Shown here one piece after another: positions 23,319 through 35,052 of a stretch of 64,000 bases of DNA. This stretch comes from Paraconiothyrium sp. Pb-2020 (Eukaryota; Ascomycota; Dothideomycetes; Pleosporales; Didymosphaeriaceae): positions 2,356,001 through 2,420,000 of the forward strand of contig JAJUBI010000003.1 in NCBI GenBank assembly GCA_022419385.1, in the 5' to 3' direction. A program made the position numbers and the translations under genes. Numbering within the stretch: position 1 is the first letter of the stretch; every line of letters starts with the position of its first letter. The notes under the pieces are model-generated. The model saw nothing but the letters and a program-made list of their open reading frames with translations, was not told the origin of the DNA and made no database searches.

Positions 23319-24535
23319 ATGAACTCCAGAAAGACCGGCACCGCCCCACTGTCGATACGAACCTCATCCTCCACCGCCTCGTCGCCCACCACGTCCACGG
23401 CCGAGCCCGACGACGAAGACGTCAAGATGTCCATGGCAGAGTACCACCCGCCCTCACGGCCGCTGACCGTCTCGATACCACGCAGCATCGCCTCTGCCTC
23501 CAACCGAAGACCGAACCTCTCCGAGATCCTCGCAAACACCGCTCCCCCGCCCTACACACTAAGCTCCTTCATGGCCTTCCTGTCCCAGAACCACTGCTTG
23601 GAGAACCTCGAATTCACAATGGATGCCTCTCGGTACCGAAAACATTACTCTAAGATGGTTAATCGCCATCCGGGCACTCCCATCTCCCCTCTCTCCGACG
23701 AATGTGCGTACGTGTTGATGCTGTGGAGACGCCTAATTGACGCCTACATCCGCGAGTCCGGGCCTCGAGAGGTGAGCGACCTACCGATCTTTCACTGTAT
23801 CTTTGCTAATTTAAGAAGGTCAACCTCCCTGCTGATGTCCGTGACACCCTGCTCAACCTCTCCGATTCGTACGTTCCGCCACACCCCTCAGCATTGGATG
23901 AGGCCGTCAACAAGATCTACGAGCTTATGGAGGAGAGCGTACTGGTCTCCTTTCTCAACTCAGCATCACCTATGAGCGCTTTGGCATCCGCCGTTAGCCA
24001 CGACAGCCACGACTCGAGCGCGACTCGTTCTTCCACCCGGAGTTACGATGAACGCACGCTCTACCACGCCCGCACTTCCGCTCACCCTCCTGTCCACCAG
24101 CGTGCTTCTGCACCATCTTCACTTACCTCCAACTTCATGCACGCACGCCCCTTCTCACATTCTCGCTTCAACTCGCAACCCGCAACCTCGTCCGCATCAC
24201 CCTCCCGCGCCGCGCTTAGCTACGCTAGTGGCAGTGACGCGTTGACCGACGACTCTGGCAGTAGAAGCCCGTCGGGCATGAGCGATCCTCTGACTCCGCC
24301 GGGAACACCGCCCATGAGCGACTACCCTATGACCGATTTTCAGCAAGCCTACTACGAGAACGGCTCGAATAGTGGTACTCCTAGTCCCCGAACGAGCCGA
24401 GGCGAACACAGTGGTTTGGCGAATGCGACCCGAGACAGCTGGAAGCGAGTGAGCAGCAAGCTGTGGCCGAAAAAGAGAAGCGGTGGCCACCTGAGAGAGG
24501 AAGAGCAGGGAGTAGTGGAAGGAGGACTCTTCTGA
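23319..24535 (+). CDS. RGS-domain protein, regulator of G-protein signalling (RgsA/Rgs2-like)
   Basis: Exons 23319-23771 and 23819-24535 encode 389 residues. RGS proteins speed GTP hydrolysis by G-alpha subunits and so damp receptor signalling. The RGS domain (about 79-215) starts YTLSSFMAFLSQNHCLENLE, F-T-MDASRYRKHY, continues through CAYVLMLWRRLIDAYIRESG, and across the intron to VNLPADVRDTLLNLSDSYVP and VNKIYELMEESVLVSFLNSA. The insertion between the two halves (NRHPGTPISPLSDECA) and the long Ser/Pro-rich tail resemble fungal RgsA/Rgs2-type proteins rather than DEP-RGS FlbA/Sst2. The tail ends in a basic patch (WKRVSSKLWPKKRSGG) that could help membrane binding. The start is the first Met after the C-rich leader; the frame is open further upstream to 23199 but without similarity. 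Confidence 0.9.
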
Positions 24536-27500
24536 TTTGTTTCGACCATTCGTATCCAGGATTCTCTTTCTTGATCCGGCCAGCATTGGATCGGATCATA
24601 GTAACACGATCACGACGGTGTGATATCAGAGCGACTTGCATCTGCATTGGGCTGCATACCCCGGCGTCACTTGTCATATTTGTTTGCAAGGCGCATTGGC
24701 GATTTCACATCTGCACCACCTTCAGAGTGGTTTTCCATTGGATCTACAACCGGCATTATCTTCACTTCAGATTCGGCGTTTACACCAGCTATGTTATAAA
24801 ATTTGGGGTTTGGGACGGTGGAGGCTTCATTGTGTTTTTTTCTGGATACCCAACCGTACGGACGGGCTTGGGACCACGGCGTTCTGCTTCAGTTTGCAAC
24901 GTCAGGCTGGGAGAAATCCAATCATCATGACGGAAGTGGATACGAAGGGGTCCGGGCGGCTATTGTTTTACCACATTGTACATTTTTCTTGAAGAGTCAA
25001 TTCTTCACGTATGCTGGTCCTCCAAAAAGGAACTGGTCGGCCAGGTGGATCGGATACAGGTCCACAATACCCGCTCTACTGTAGAGCTAGCGAGCATTCG
25101 AATTTGCTATACTCGACCGCAACTCGGTGACACTTGTAATCTTTGGCTCTGACGTGACGTTTTGCTACATGCCCAGGCTCTGAATCCGCAACTCGCGTGA
25201 GCTCTTCCGACGATACGTCTCACTCGTCTTGCCGCGAAGGAGTGCGGAGCGGCGAGTCAAGGCCGTCATGCACGCATCCATGCCACACCACGAGGGCTTC
25301 TAGAAGTGTTCTACACACGTAGGCGTAGAACGAGCCAACACGTCAGCGCGGCTCATGCCCACGCCCAACACATGGTAAGCACCGATTGGGAACTCGTCAG
25401 CCAGCGTCTTCAGTCGGGCACCGCATCCCCAGCTTTTGCACGAAGGATGGCGGGATGGGATGTTGGTGGCGGGCGAAATCGGTGGGGCGGATGAAAGGCC
25501 TCTGCTTCCCCGGCGCAGCAGCATGGACGATGGGTGATGCGGGATCCCCCCAATGTTTATGTAGGTGAGATGGCAGATGTGTTGGCCAGTATAGCGCGTG
25601 GGGGTGCATAAGACGCCTGTTCACAGAATCTGTTGTTGTTGGTATGATATCACGAGAGAGGCTGCTCGCTTGGGCATGATGGTGCTTGGGAAATGCTCAA
25701 GGCGGAGTTCAGTTCGATACGGGATATGAAGTGGGTATGCCGTGGGTATGCCATATCCGACTCGGCCACGCAGAGCTAGACGCGCGCAAGCCTGATCCTT
25801 CTCGTTTCGTCGGCCTTGCGATGCACGCCTGCGCTTTCCGTACCGAGTGCTTGCTGGCAGGAATCCTCCAAGTGAGCACGTGGCTGCGCACGAATCACGC
25901 GTAGGCGTGTGCTGTCCGTATCATGCGGTCGTGAGACGACGGACGGGGGAAGTGCCGAGATCGGCTGGATGTACTCTCCTTCTGGGCACCGTGTATAAGG
26001 ATCGAGCTGTGTGCATTCTAGACGCCTTAGTGGGTGTACGCTGAAGCCATCAAATACCTCAGTAGCACGACGTCAAGCTCCGATGCAGACCGGTTCCCTT
26101 CGGGAGAGCATGCACACCACGAAAACCCTCTGCGAGATAAAGCACCACCACCTCAGGGTCCACCTGGGTAGTCGCACAGCATACCCTCCCCATGACGAGC
26201 ACCAGCAGAACCAGCGCATGGTCGGACCTGGAGCCAGAAAGCGGCGCAGACTGGGCACGTGGTGGGGTGACGATGATCAGTGCGATCGGCGTCGCTGCGA
26301 CCGAAGGTTTCTGGAAACGCAAACTCCCCGAGGAACGAGTCGTTGCTGTGTGACGTGACGTGAGGTGACGGGCGATCGATCTGGTGGAGCGGCGGGGCCT
26401 GGCAGGAACAGGTGAGGCAGGTGGTGTGGCATGTGGATGCGAAATGTTGATCGCTCGGAGCTTTACCAGTGGCGGCCGGGCGTGTCATGTTGATCTTGTT
26501 GGGCGTAGACGTGCGTTTCTCTTCCCAGGCACTATTTCTGGTCCGAGGACGGAGGCATGCGTCTATAGCTTTGCGCGTAGATGGCCCTTCTCACTGCGAG
26601 CGGCATTTGTGCACAGAGTACCTGCTCCCATCACCAACGCGCCCACACAACCTACTGTTCAGCCCACACCGCGAACTAGGGCTCAGCATCCCCGCCAGAT
26701 CAAACCCTCTCAGGTCCGCGGCCAACAAAAGCAGCGCACAAGATCGACAACGCTCAAGAAGCGGCGTTTCCCACCTACACTTGATTCGGCCTAGTACCTC
26801 GTCCTAATTCGTCACTTACAACAGGTAAACTATGCCATTGTAAATGCCATGCGAACGCAGGCCAAGGGCTGCCCATGTCCCATTTATGCGTGGCAAATGT
26901 CGTCGTGTGAGCCACCCCGCGCCCTTCCGTGAACAGCCTTGGTTGAGGTGGTCGTCCTATCCTGAGCAGGGCATACCAAACTTACCATGCGATGCTAACG
27001 CTCCATCTGGGACGCGTAGGCAGGGCTTGCCTGTAGCTCCCCATGTAGCGAGTGTACCAACCTTAAACACCCTGTACACTGATCGGACCCTAAACTCCAC
27101 AGTCAAAACAGCACACTGTGCTCGCTGAGCAATGCAGTCTTCTTCGGCCCAGGACACTACAAGCCCGAGTCCATGTCCGAAGCCGGCAGTAGATTTGGCG
27201 TACCACGACGCCGGAGTATCTAATTGTATTTTGACGCCGCGACTGCTGCTACGGTACATAGCCATGTTCACCACGTTCACCGCGAAAATCCGATCCGCAA
27301 ACTTCGTCGACCAGGTAGACGTGCAGCCGTTTAATCTACACAACCGCACTACGCCCGGTAACAGCAGTGCAGGCTAGCTGTTGTGAACGCCCGCCTAATA
27401 TCAAATGCCGAGAATGTAAGCGTAGCGAGGCTGAATGGGGAAGGTGACGACGTCAGCTATGCAATGGATGGACAACGTGGGCTTGCTGGGATGCGATAAG

Positions 27501-28238
27501 CAAGGGGAGGACTTCGGGGAGAGTGGTCTTCGTCGGGGTGGGAGCGAAAGTGTGGGAAGTAGACGGTGTATTGTTGGTTCCCAAGTAGAGGTGATCAAAA
27601 CGCTGTGCGCAGATAACTTGTCATTCGCCGCTGCATGCATGTCTGTCACTCCGATTGACGACCGATTAACGACAACGTGATGGATCGGCACATCCCTTCC
27701 TTACTTCAAGCAAAGATTGCCTCGACATCTAGTCATAGGCATCAACCTCGGAACTAGACAATACCGAAGAATAGACGTACATAGGTCCGTGGGATACGTC
27801 CGTACTATCTCCTGCATAGCAGACATTACCCGCGGAAGCGACATTGAGAATTCTTGGTCGTCGAGGGGGAAGCGCCGTAGTCATTGAGAGTGCCGCCCTG
27901 TCGGTACAGCGTCGCTTTCGTAAATGCCCGCGCTCAGCATCTCGGCGCGGCGCTTGGTTCCGTCCATCATGTGCGATGTTTGGAGAGTGGTGAATCTGGG
28001 CAGGGGGGTGTAGATGAAGACAAGGCCGATCTCTGAACGGACAAGTGCAATGCAGGCTGACCGATGTGACTAGGAATAGAGGCCGGTATTATCGTTAGTG
28101 ACTTTGATGTACGGTTGCACAGCCTTGAGGAGACTAAAGCAGCAAATTGCACAGCGTCGGACGTTGCTGGCATTGCAACCTGATATCTGTACAAGGGTCC
28201 TGTTCGATGTTATCAAAACGGTATGGATTCATACGGTA
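24536..28238. other. Gene-poor intergenic region
   Basis: About 3.7 kb without a gene, tRNA or repeat that I can support. Reading frames up to about 155 codons are open but overlap each other and show no domains or plausible intron-exon structure. It separates two convergent genes, so it contains two terminators. Confidence 0.5.
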
Positions 28239-29561
28239 TTATAAAAAGGTATTTCCTCCAATGGGGCTGACAAAGCGACCTTTCCGCGCTGCCTTCATCT
28301 CAGCATACAAGGCCGGATTGATGCCTTTCTTTTTGCACTTCTTCAGCTCGGCCTCGCTTAGACCGCTTATGTCGAAGTTGCTCGACTTCCAGTCTCTACT
28401 TGATGCTGAGAGTTGTGATGTGCTGCCGTGGGACGAGCCTGGGAAGGCAAAGTTGGAAGGTCGTCCGGAAGAGATTGTCATGGATGAGGTAGATGAGTTC
28501 GTTCGCGAACGTTGGTCAAGCGAGATTCTCTTTTCGATCTCGAGACTTCCTGGTGTCAACAGTGACTCGGGCGCCTTTTCTCCTCTCAGCTTTCTAATGA
28601 TAGATGCGGTTGTCGATTTCTTCGAACCACTGCCGTGCGTTGTAGTGGACGTAGACTGCACTGAGCTGCTCGCGGACGATTCAGGGCGTGAGTGATCAGA
28701 AGGTGTTCCGGGTAGTGGCACGCCCCTTGCTGGTGGCGTTATGGGTACGTCTTCAGCCGTTAGGTCCTCGTCCTCGTCCTCGTCCTCGTCTTCATCTTCG
28801 TCTTCGTCTTTGTCGTAAAACGACAGATATTCCCGCCTCGAACCTAAGCTAGTTCCAGTGCGCGTGCTTTCCGACCCATCAAAAGAATTCTCTCTCGACG
28901 TTTCCTGTGTTGTTTGAACAGAATCTATCGTCTCGAGAGAGCTCCACCGCCGGAGGCTGTAGGGCGCGCGAGAGCTGTTTCGGTACGAGAGTGGCCTGGG
29001 AGGGTTACGGAAGGATGATGTATTGGCATATTTGGGTCGCGATTGAGACTGGAGTTGGATTTTGAACGGATGTGAAAAATTCCTGGCATGGTTGGTCCGG
29101 GACCGACTTGGCCTGGGGGGTTCGGGTTCCAACTGTGTTCGCAGAGGGCTCTTGTCCGGAAGCGGAGGTGCGAATCTTTCCGGAGCAGGAGCAGGATTCG
29201 TGTCGATGTGAAAAGGTGCTGGGACAGGAGCGGGGGCTCGGGTTGGGACCGAAATAAGGTCGTTATACTGGGGATATGGCGATACTATCGTCCTGGTAGG
29301 AGGTGCCGCAAGGCGGGAAGGAGCTGCTGACTGGCGAAGTGACTTCTCTGATCGTTTCGGAGAGGCAGCGGGGGGCTTGGAGATGTGGGCTACAGGTGAC
29401 GGGCCCGAGGAAGTCGTCCTCAGCCGTCGGATTGGTGGTGGGGCAGCTTCCTCGTCGTCGAAGCCGTCATCCTCCAGACGGAAGTCATCGATGGCCTTTT
29501 GGAGCTCGAGGACCTCGCGCGGTGCACGGCGAAGCGGTGGCGGGCCGCCGTCTATGTCCAT
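28239..29561 (-). CDS. Disordered fungal protein of unknown function with a conserved C-terminus
   Basis: A single-exon frame of 440 residues. Most of it looks disordered, rich in Pro, Ser and Arg (PPPLRRAPREVLELQKAIDD at the start; PTRAPAPVPAPFHID). An acidic Asp-Glu repeat occupies about residues 250-268, encoded by a 6-bp microsatellite. The C-terminal 50 residues look constrained: FDISGLSEAELKKCKKKGIN, PALYAEMKAARKGRFVSP, and a final GGNTFL. I associate that ending with conserved hypothetical proteins of filamentous ascomycetes, but I know no function. The start is the first Met of a frame that begins cleanly with an acidic/hydrophobic helix. It is divergent from SOG2, with 785 bp between. 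Confidence 0.75.
   Translation of the reverse strand: MDIDGGPPPLRRAPREVLELQKAIDDFRLEDDGFDDEEAAPPPIRRLRTTSSGPSPVAHISKPPAASPKRSEKSLRQSAAPSRLAAPPTRTIVSPYPQYNDLISVPTRAPAPVPAPFHIDTNPAPAPERFAPPLPDKSPLRTQLEPEPPRPSRSRTNHARNFSHPFKIQLQSQSRPKYANTSSFRNPPRPLSYRNSSRAPYSLRRWSSLETIDSVQTTQETSRENSFDGSESTRTGTSLGSRREYLSFYDKDEDEDEDEDEDEDEDLTAEDVPITPPARGVPLPGTPSDHSRPESSASSSVQSTSTTTHGSGSKKSTTASIIRKLRGEKAPESLLTPGSLEIEKRISLDQRSRTNSSTSSMTISSGRPSNFAFPGSSHGSTSQLSASSRDWKSSNFDISGLSEAELKKCKKKGINPALYAEMKAARKGRFVSPIGGNTFL
28764..28814. repeat. Hexanucleotide (Asp-Glu) coding microsatellite
   Basis: Repeats of gtcctc, then gtcttc variants, on the plus strand encode an alternating Asp-Glu run in the minus-strand gene. The repeat is perfect at one end and degenerates toward the other, which suggests slippage-driven length variation. 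Confidence 0.85.
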
Positions 29562-30346
29562 GCCACGCTGCTGAGTCGCAAAGAAATCGTTCTGGTGGAG
29601 ACAAGTCGTCTATGTTCGACCTGGACTGGCGGGGTTCTACACAGAGGTTGATGACGTTGGGATCATGGCCATGCCGGCGCCGTTCTCTAGCCCTTCGCGT
29701 GGCTGACATCACCGCTATGGTCGCATCGCCGTACCCCAGGCCATGGTCGCAACCCGAGGACACGAGCAGCCCGTCTGCAAGATGGCCGCCCGACCACTCA
29801 CCGCATGCGATGCAGAGCGCCACGCGATCGGGGATCCGTCGACAGGTGGAGCGCGATCACCACTACGTCTCCGTGGGCGTGGCATCTGCAGTGAGGCGCG
29901 ACGGCGCCAGACTACCACCGTAGGCGAGCCGTTTGATGCTTGTCGCAACGCTCCCGCTCACGTGCGCCCAGCCCGCCCGCCGTCCACGGTGGGAGAGGCC
30001 GTACAGGTACGGGCGTGGGCATGGGCAAGGGCATGGTATGGGCGGGCGGGCGCCGTGGCGGGCTCGCGGCTGCAGGTCGCGGGGCGTTGGGCGATGCTCG
30101 TGCTGGCGAGGTTCAGGCTGAAGGCTGAAGAAGACAGGCGGACGTGTTGCGGCAACGGTGCAGGGCGTTCCTGCCTCTTATCCCAATGCAGCCTAGGCGC
30201 TCCCTCCCGCCAACACAGGCTCCTTACGTGCTTCAGCGGCCTGTAGCCACGAGCACCTCGTCCACCAGCAGCATTCCGACGAGCATGCCACGACCGCTCA
30301 GGCCGTCCTCGCCCGCCCGCAGCGAACGCTCCCCGCCCCAGTCGCC
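29562..30346. promoter_or_regulatory. Shared upstream region of the disordered protein and SOG2
   Basis: A GC-rich 785-bp region between divergent start codons. It has long chance frames in several phases, none recognisable. It probably holds both promoters and a long SOG2 leader. Confidence 0.45.
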
Positions 30347-33313
30347 ATGAGCAACGACGTGCCCACGCCCATCTCCGATGACGAGGTGGTGGCCCTCGCA
30401 AAGGCCGCCTTCGAGCAGTCTCGCGACGACATCAACCACCGCGCCGCAGAGACCCCCAATGCCGCGCGCGAGCTGCAGTCGCAGCAGCCCGGCATCACCA
30501 TCGACCTCGGCCACAAGAGCATTGCCCGCCTGCCCGACGAGGTCATCGATGTCATCCGCGCCGAGATCGAGAGGTGGGCGCTCTACCCACACATGTACCG
30601 CGCACACGAGGCTAACTGACGGCCCAGGCTTGCCCTCTCGCACAACCTCCTGACCACCCTTCCCTCGCGTCTCATCGAGTGCAAGCGCCTCCGCTACCTC
30701 AATGTGCGCTACAATGCCATGCGCGAGATCCCCGATTGCGTGCGTTGCCAGCCTCCACTATTCGCCCGCCAACATGCTGATGGCGACTAGATTCTCGAAA
30801 TGACATCGTTGGAGATTCTTGATGTTAGCAGGAACAAACTCAGGTCTATACCGCCCAAGATCGCCAATCTTGCTTCGTTGAAGGTGCTAGCTATCGCGAA
30901 GAATCGGATCGAGGAACTCCCCGTGTGCCTGGGCGAGATGAACAGTCTGCAGGTTTTGAAACTTGACGGTAACCAGCTGGTGTTCCCTCCCCCCGATGTC
31001 TGCACAATTAAAAGCAATGCCCCTTCGCCTGCAAATGAGAACGAGCGAGACGCCGTCATTTCGACTCAAGTGAAAAAATTCATGAGGCAGCACGCATCCA
31101 AAGAGAAGCAGCGTGTGGAGATGGATCGCTTAAGAGTCGAATCGTCTGGTGACGAGAGGTACATCTCCCTCCTCCGGTGGTATGTCTTTGCTGACCTCGG
31201 GCAGTTGGACCGAAAGCAATCCTGAGACGCCGCGCCCATCAAGGCGCGTCAATGGCGGACGCTTTCCTGTCAAACCGAGCGTGAGCAACATAGAAGGTTT
31301 TCCAGAAAACCGCTCTGATTCGCCCGGCATGGCACCACCCATCCCCTCGCGATCACACTACCGCGTAGCATCGCAAACACAGTCAAATGGACAATCCCGA
31401 AGACCTCAAATCTCGCCACTCATCTTGACCAACGGTTCCACCGGCTCAAATGAGCGCAATCGAAGTCAGAGTGAGGGTGGAGGTTCAGGATCCTCTACCC
31501 ACCGCCAGAAACGCATGGGCATCTACACCAAGCAGACTCCCGAGCTTGGCGCTGTAGATGAATTGAGGAGAACAAGCCACTTTCGCGGTTTCAGCCAGGG
31601 GTATCTTGTGCCTGGCAACAACCTGGCCAATGGCCTGTCAGGTCCAGCTACAGCTATCGGCTACGGTGACTCTAGCACTATGCGACCCCTGGCCAACCGT
31701 CCGCTTTCTGATGTTTACGAGGATAAGCGCGGATCTCAGGCGCCAGATATCGTAGTAGAGGCATCAAAGAATTTCCTCTACGCGGTCTCTCAGCTGCATG
31801 ATTGCCTGTCGCACATGATACGTTCGATTAAAAGGGCTGCTCGGTCAAAGGACGAATTGCGTCGAAGAGAAGACTTCTTCCGTCGACACAATACGACGTA
31901 CTTGAACGTCCGCGCTCTGAACGACCTTCTGCACAGGTCCGAGACGCTCGCTGAAGAAGACGAAGAGGATGCGCAAAAAATCTCCAAGTCTATTTATCAG
32001 TATGCTTTGAGGTGCCTCGATTCATTCTTGGCTTTAAGTCTTTCGGTTGCTGAGAACCGCGTTGAGATCACGCGTTATGCAGATGCTCGTATTGTGCGAA
32101 CTTTCCTCTTCCTCCAGCAGGGTAGTTTGATCGAGATGCGAAATGCATGTCAGATTCTAGGAGCCGAGTTCCGTGATATCGCCGCGTCCAATCGACAAGT
32201 CAATGGCGCAAATAACACGGGCACTCTGCGACCTCGTCCGCTTAAAGCGCGACGGTTCCAACAATCACCACCCCAGCGTAATGGTTCCTATCAGATGCCA
32301 CCGCCAGTAATATTGCACAGCAACGACAATAGTAGGACGAACACCCTTACTAGCATCAGTTCCGCAACACCTCGATCTGGCGAATCTTTTGCTACTTTGG
32401 CTACCACTATGTCACGGACTAACACGCTAACAAGCAATTACGAAGAGGCAGACGAAGACAGCCGATTCGCAAGGATCTTCGAAAAGCTCAAAGCGGCATG
32501 TGAAAATTGCGAGACTTCCATACCACAGATCATAGATCGTCTCACGAACACCCACAGACAACTCTCGAAAGAGTTGGATCTTGAAGATCCGAGACTGAAG
32601 GTGCTAGGAGGCTTAATCGAGAAAAGCCGCGAAGTACAACACATGTCCAGCCGACTCTGGGATCGCTTGAGATACATGCAGTTTGGGGACCATTATGTGC
32701 GTAATCAACCAGAGTTCTGGCAGCAGTGTATGGGTTTCATCAAGGTGAGTTATGCTGTCCTATTTGTCTCGTTGGAATGTTGGTTGATAAGTTGCAGGCT
32801 TGGGGCGATCTGGCTACAGCCAGTACAGCACAAGGTCGAAACATGGGGCTACTCAGTTCCGAGGTCAAACAATTGATGAAGCCCCTACATAAGACGGTCA
32901 AGGATGCTAGTCTCGCCATCAACGATTCTCCCTGGTCACATCTTACATCGAATAACCCTGGAATAATGTCTTCGCTTTCGTCTTTTACATCCAGAACACA
33001 GCCTCCAAGGTTCCTAAGCAAGTCAACCATGAGTTCCGGCACCGGACTCTCACTCCCGGGCCCCATAAACACTTCCATCACCAATCTGAGCTCGGCGTAT
33101 GCACAGCCTTTTTCCACCGCCAGTGTAGGGTCACAAGGCTCCGGGGGTTATGTCACCCCGGTGCCGGCAACACCTCTGAGTGCTGCCTTAGGCGCCGCTG
33201 CGCAGGCAACTATTCCGAACACGCCAAATCATCCTCCCCATCTATCCACTAGCACGATCAATTTCAACGAGCGTGCTGACCGGTTCTTGAGCCAGACCGC
33301 TCGGCGCATATGA
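30347..33313 (+). CDS. SOG2-like leucine-rich-repeat protein of the RAM network
   Basis: Exons 30347-30573, 30628-30739, 30791-31158, 31205-32744 and 32798-33313 encode about 920 residues. SOG2 is a scaffold of the RAM pathway that works with the NDR-family kinase Cbk1 in polarised growth and cell separation. Leucine-rich repeats occupy about 50-200 (LALSHNLLTTLPSRL, YLNVRYNAMREIP, ILDVSRNKLRSIPPKIANL, VLAIAKNRIEELP, VLKLDGNQLVFPP). A Ser/Pro-rich linker carries YTKQTPELGAVDELRRTSHF, followed by the Sog2 helical domain (ASKNFLYAVSQLHDCLSHMI, LRCLDSFLALSLSVAENRVE, RFARIFEKLKAACENCETSI, HYVRNQPEFWQQCMGFIK then AWGDL across the last intron). The C-terminus is low-complexity. The start MSNDVPTPISDDEVVALAK gives the usual N-terminal helix before the LRRs. 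Confidence 0.92.
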
Positions 33314-33996
33314 CGATAGCCCTCCTGGTCCCGACTGTTTAGCTTCCGCTTCGAAGCCTTATTTGTAGCTACTTGTATCTTTGTCTCACATTTCAGCGAA
33401 GGCGTTTCACAGATATAGCTTGTTTGAATTTCCCCAGGGTCAGTTGCATGGCATAGGCGTTAACTCGAGATTGGGTACACGTCTGCTATCAATCCTTTTT
33501 AGGTGTTGAGATGATTTGGAAATCATGTATGAATGAGTGTCCCACCACATTTATCAAGATGCGTCAGTATGTAGGACAATCAGTCTCAGTGGGAGATTGA
33601 CACCTTGACGGCGAAATTTGTGCTTCGCTTGCGATAATGTTACTACGCCTATTGCGCTAGCAAATATTCTCAATCTGTGGAAACTTAAGCTGTGCAGTGT
33701 AGTCAATTTGATGCGAGCTCTTGGCATGATGGAACGGGATAAATATGAAAGAGGATGTCGAACTCGCGTATATAACGCTGCGCTTCTCAGCGTCTTCTTA
33801 TGCATCCTATCACACGAATCCTGCGCTTCGGTCGCGTGTTAGGCTAGACCGTAGCTCTCAGGTTGCTCTTAGCTGGAGTCAGTCTCGTAAATATGCACCT
33901 TCTGACCCTAAGCCGGTCAGCTGCCGGACTATCATCGCCTGAAGCTCGTCTACTGTATACGCTGGGTCCGACTATCGCGCTGCTATCTAAGCCGCC
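33314..33996. other. Intergenic region downstream of SOG2
   Basis: About 0.7 kb, moderately AT-rich, with no gene that I can support. It contains the SOG2 3' end. Confidence 0.5.
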
Positions 33997-34402
33997 ATGG
34001 ACACCATCAGTAAGCCCCCCCCCCCCATGCCCAATGCCCAATGCCGACTACACAGTACCCGCAAGATCCCTTCTGACCAGGTACGCTATCTGTACTAGCA
34101 GTGACTATCAAGTGCAGTCAACTATATTGAGACTAACACCGTAAATAGTTCAGTGGAGGGGCATCACCAACTTTACTAGAGCGGGCAGCCACACGGTTGA
34201 GACATGGAATATCGACGGCCTGACTATTAGCACGGTGATCGCCAACAATGTCGGCGAGTCCGGACTGATGCTATAGAAAGCTTCGAATCATGCGAAAGAC
34301 GGCCTTGTAGACAAAAATATTGTCGGAGCCGCATCCGATCACGCTACCCTGCAGTCTACAGAGTCGTCTCTCGGAGTGGCAGTCGCAGCGTATTCTGGGT
34401 GA
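33997..34402 (+). pseudogene. Possible small two-exon gene interrupted by an in-frame TAG
   Basis: An ATG at 33997 lies in a strong context (gccgccATGG). A 13-nt exon (33997-34009), a GTAAGC donor and an AAATAG acceptor join in frame to a second exon (34149-34402), giving 89 codons. One TAG occurs at 34274-34276 (codon 47); the frame then continues to TGA at 34400-34402. Readable segments include IIQWRGITNFTRAGSHTVET, WNIDGLTISTVIANN, then after the stop KDGLVDKNIVGAASDHATLQ. I do not recognise the family. A 42-nt GTGATC...CTATAG segment ending exactly at the TAG could instead be a very short intron that removes the stop in frame. The first intron contains a run of 12 C. This may be chance, but it reads unlike the surrounding noise. 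Confidence 0.3.
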
Positions 34403-35052
34403 GTTGGTGTGATGGCGTGATGATTAAAACTGCAGACCCGGCCAGTAACGACAACAATCGAGAGACGAGTTCTTGGATTGCTAGATTACGCCCATGAAGG
34501 TGAATAACATGAGTGCGAAGGAGAGCCCGTGTGGGAGAGTACCAATCGGACCCAGAGAGGGAATGGGTCGAGAAGTATCTGCTAAAGACTGAGACTCGTC
34601 CTGAGTTAGCTAAGGCAGAGATAAGAAGTGAGAAATACTGCGAAGGAGCTCGTTTTTATCCTTACTTCACACTAACCTCTATGACTGCTAGATCCTGATG
34701 GTGCTGCCACTATTAACACTTGCTCTTCAGGGTTATATGGTAGTAAACGGACCAAGTTAACACGAAAAACATGCCGTAGAAGTTTCCCTTACTAAACTAA
34801 AGAATTGCTCATCTTTCTGACCAGGCAGCCGGCAAGACTTGGCGAAAGCAAGTTGCCCATATATGAAGGCAAGTAAGCAATAAACCCACTGTTACGGATT
34901 CTGTCGCTGGCCGGTCCACGTGGCCGCCAGTTGGTTAGCATCGTCGACGTAATCGTCGTCAATCACTGAGCCACTGCCCTGGCAATCATCGTCCATTCCT
35001 TACGAAAGTCGCTCATATGTAGTAAACTTTCCGTATCTCAGGCCGATGGCCC
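34403..35052. other. Intergenic region, no clear content
   Basis: About 650 bp of mildly AT-rich sequence with short frames only. It contains the 3' end of the minus-strand DUF7918 gene. Confidence 0.5.

Noticed and set aside
24463..24930. 155-codon plus-strand frame downstream of the RGS gene
   Set aside because: It starts inside the RGS coding exon in another phase and looks like random translation.
26384..26807. Two overlapping plus-strand frames of 112-136 codons
   Set aside because: No domains, no intron-exon logic, and mutual overlap; treated as chance frames in a gene-poor interval.
29303..29923. 206-codon plus-strand frame
   Set aside because: It overlaps the start of the divergent disordered-protein gene antisense and shows no domain or splice logic.
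34014..34026. 12-C homopolymer as a possible regulatory element
   Set aside because: It lies inside a putative intron and is more likely a slippage tract or sequencing-sensitive run.
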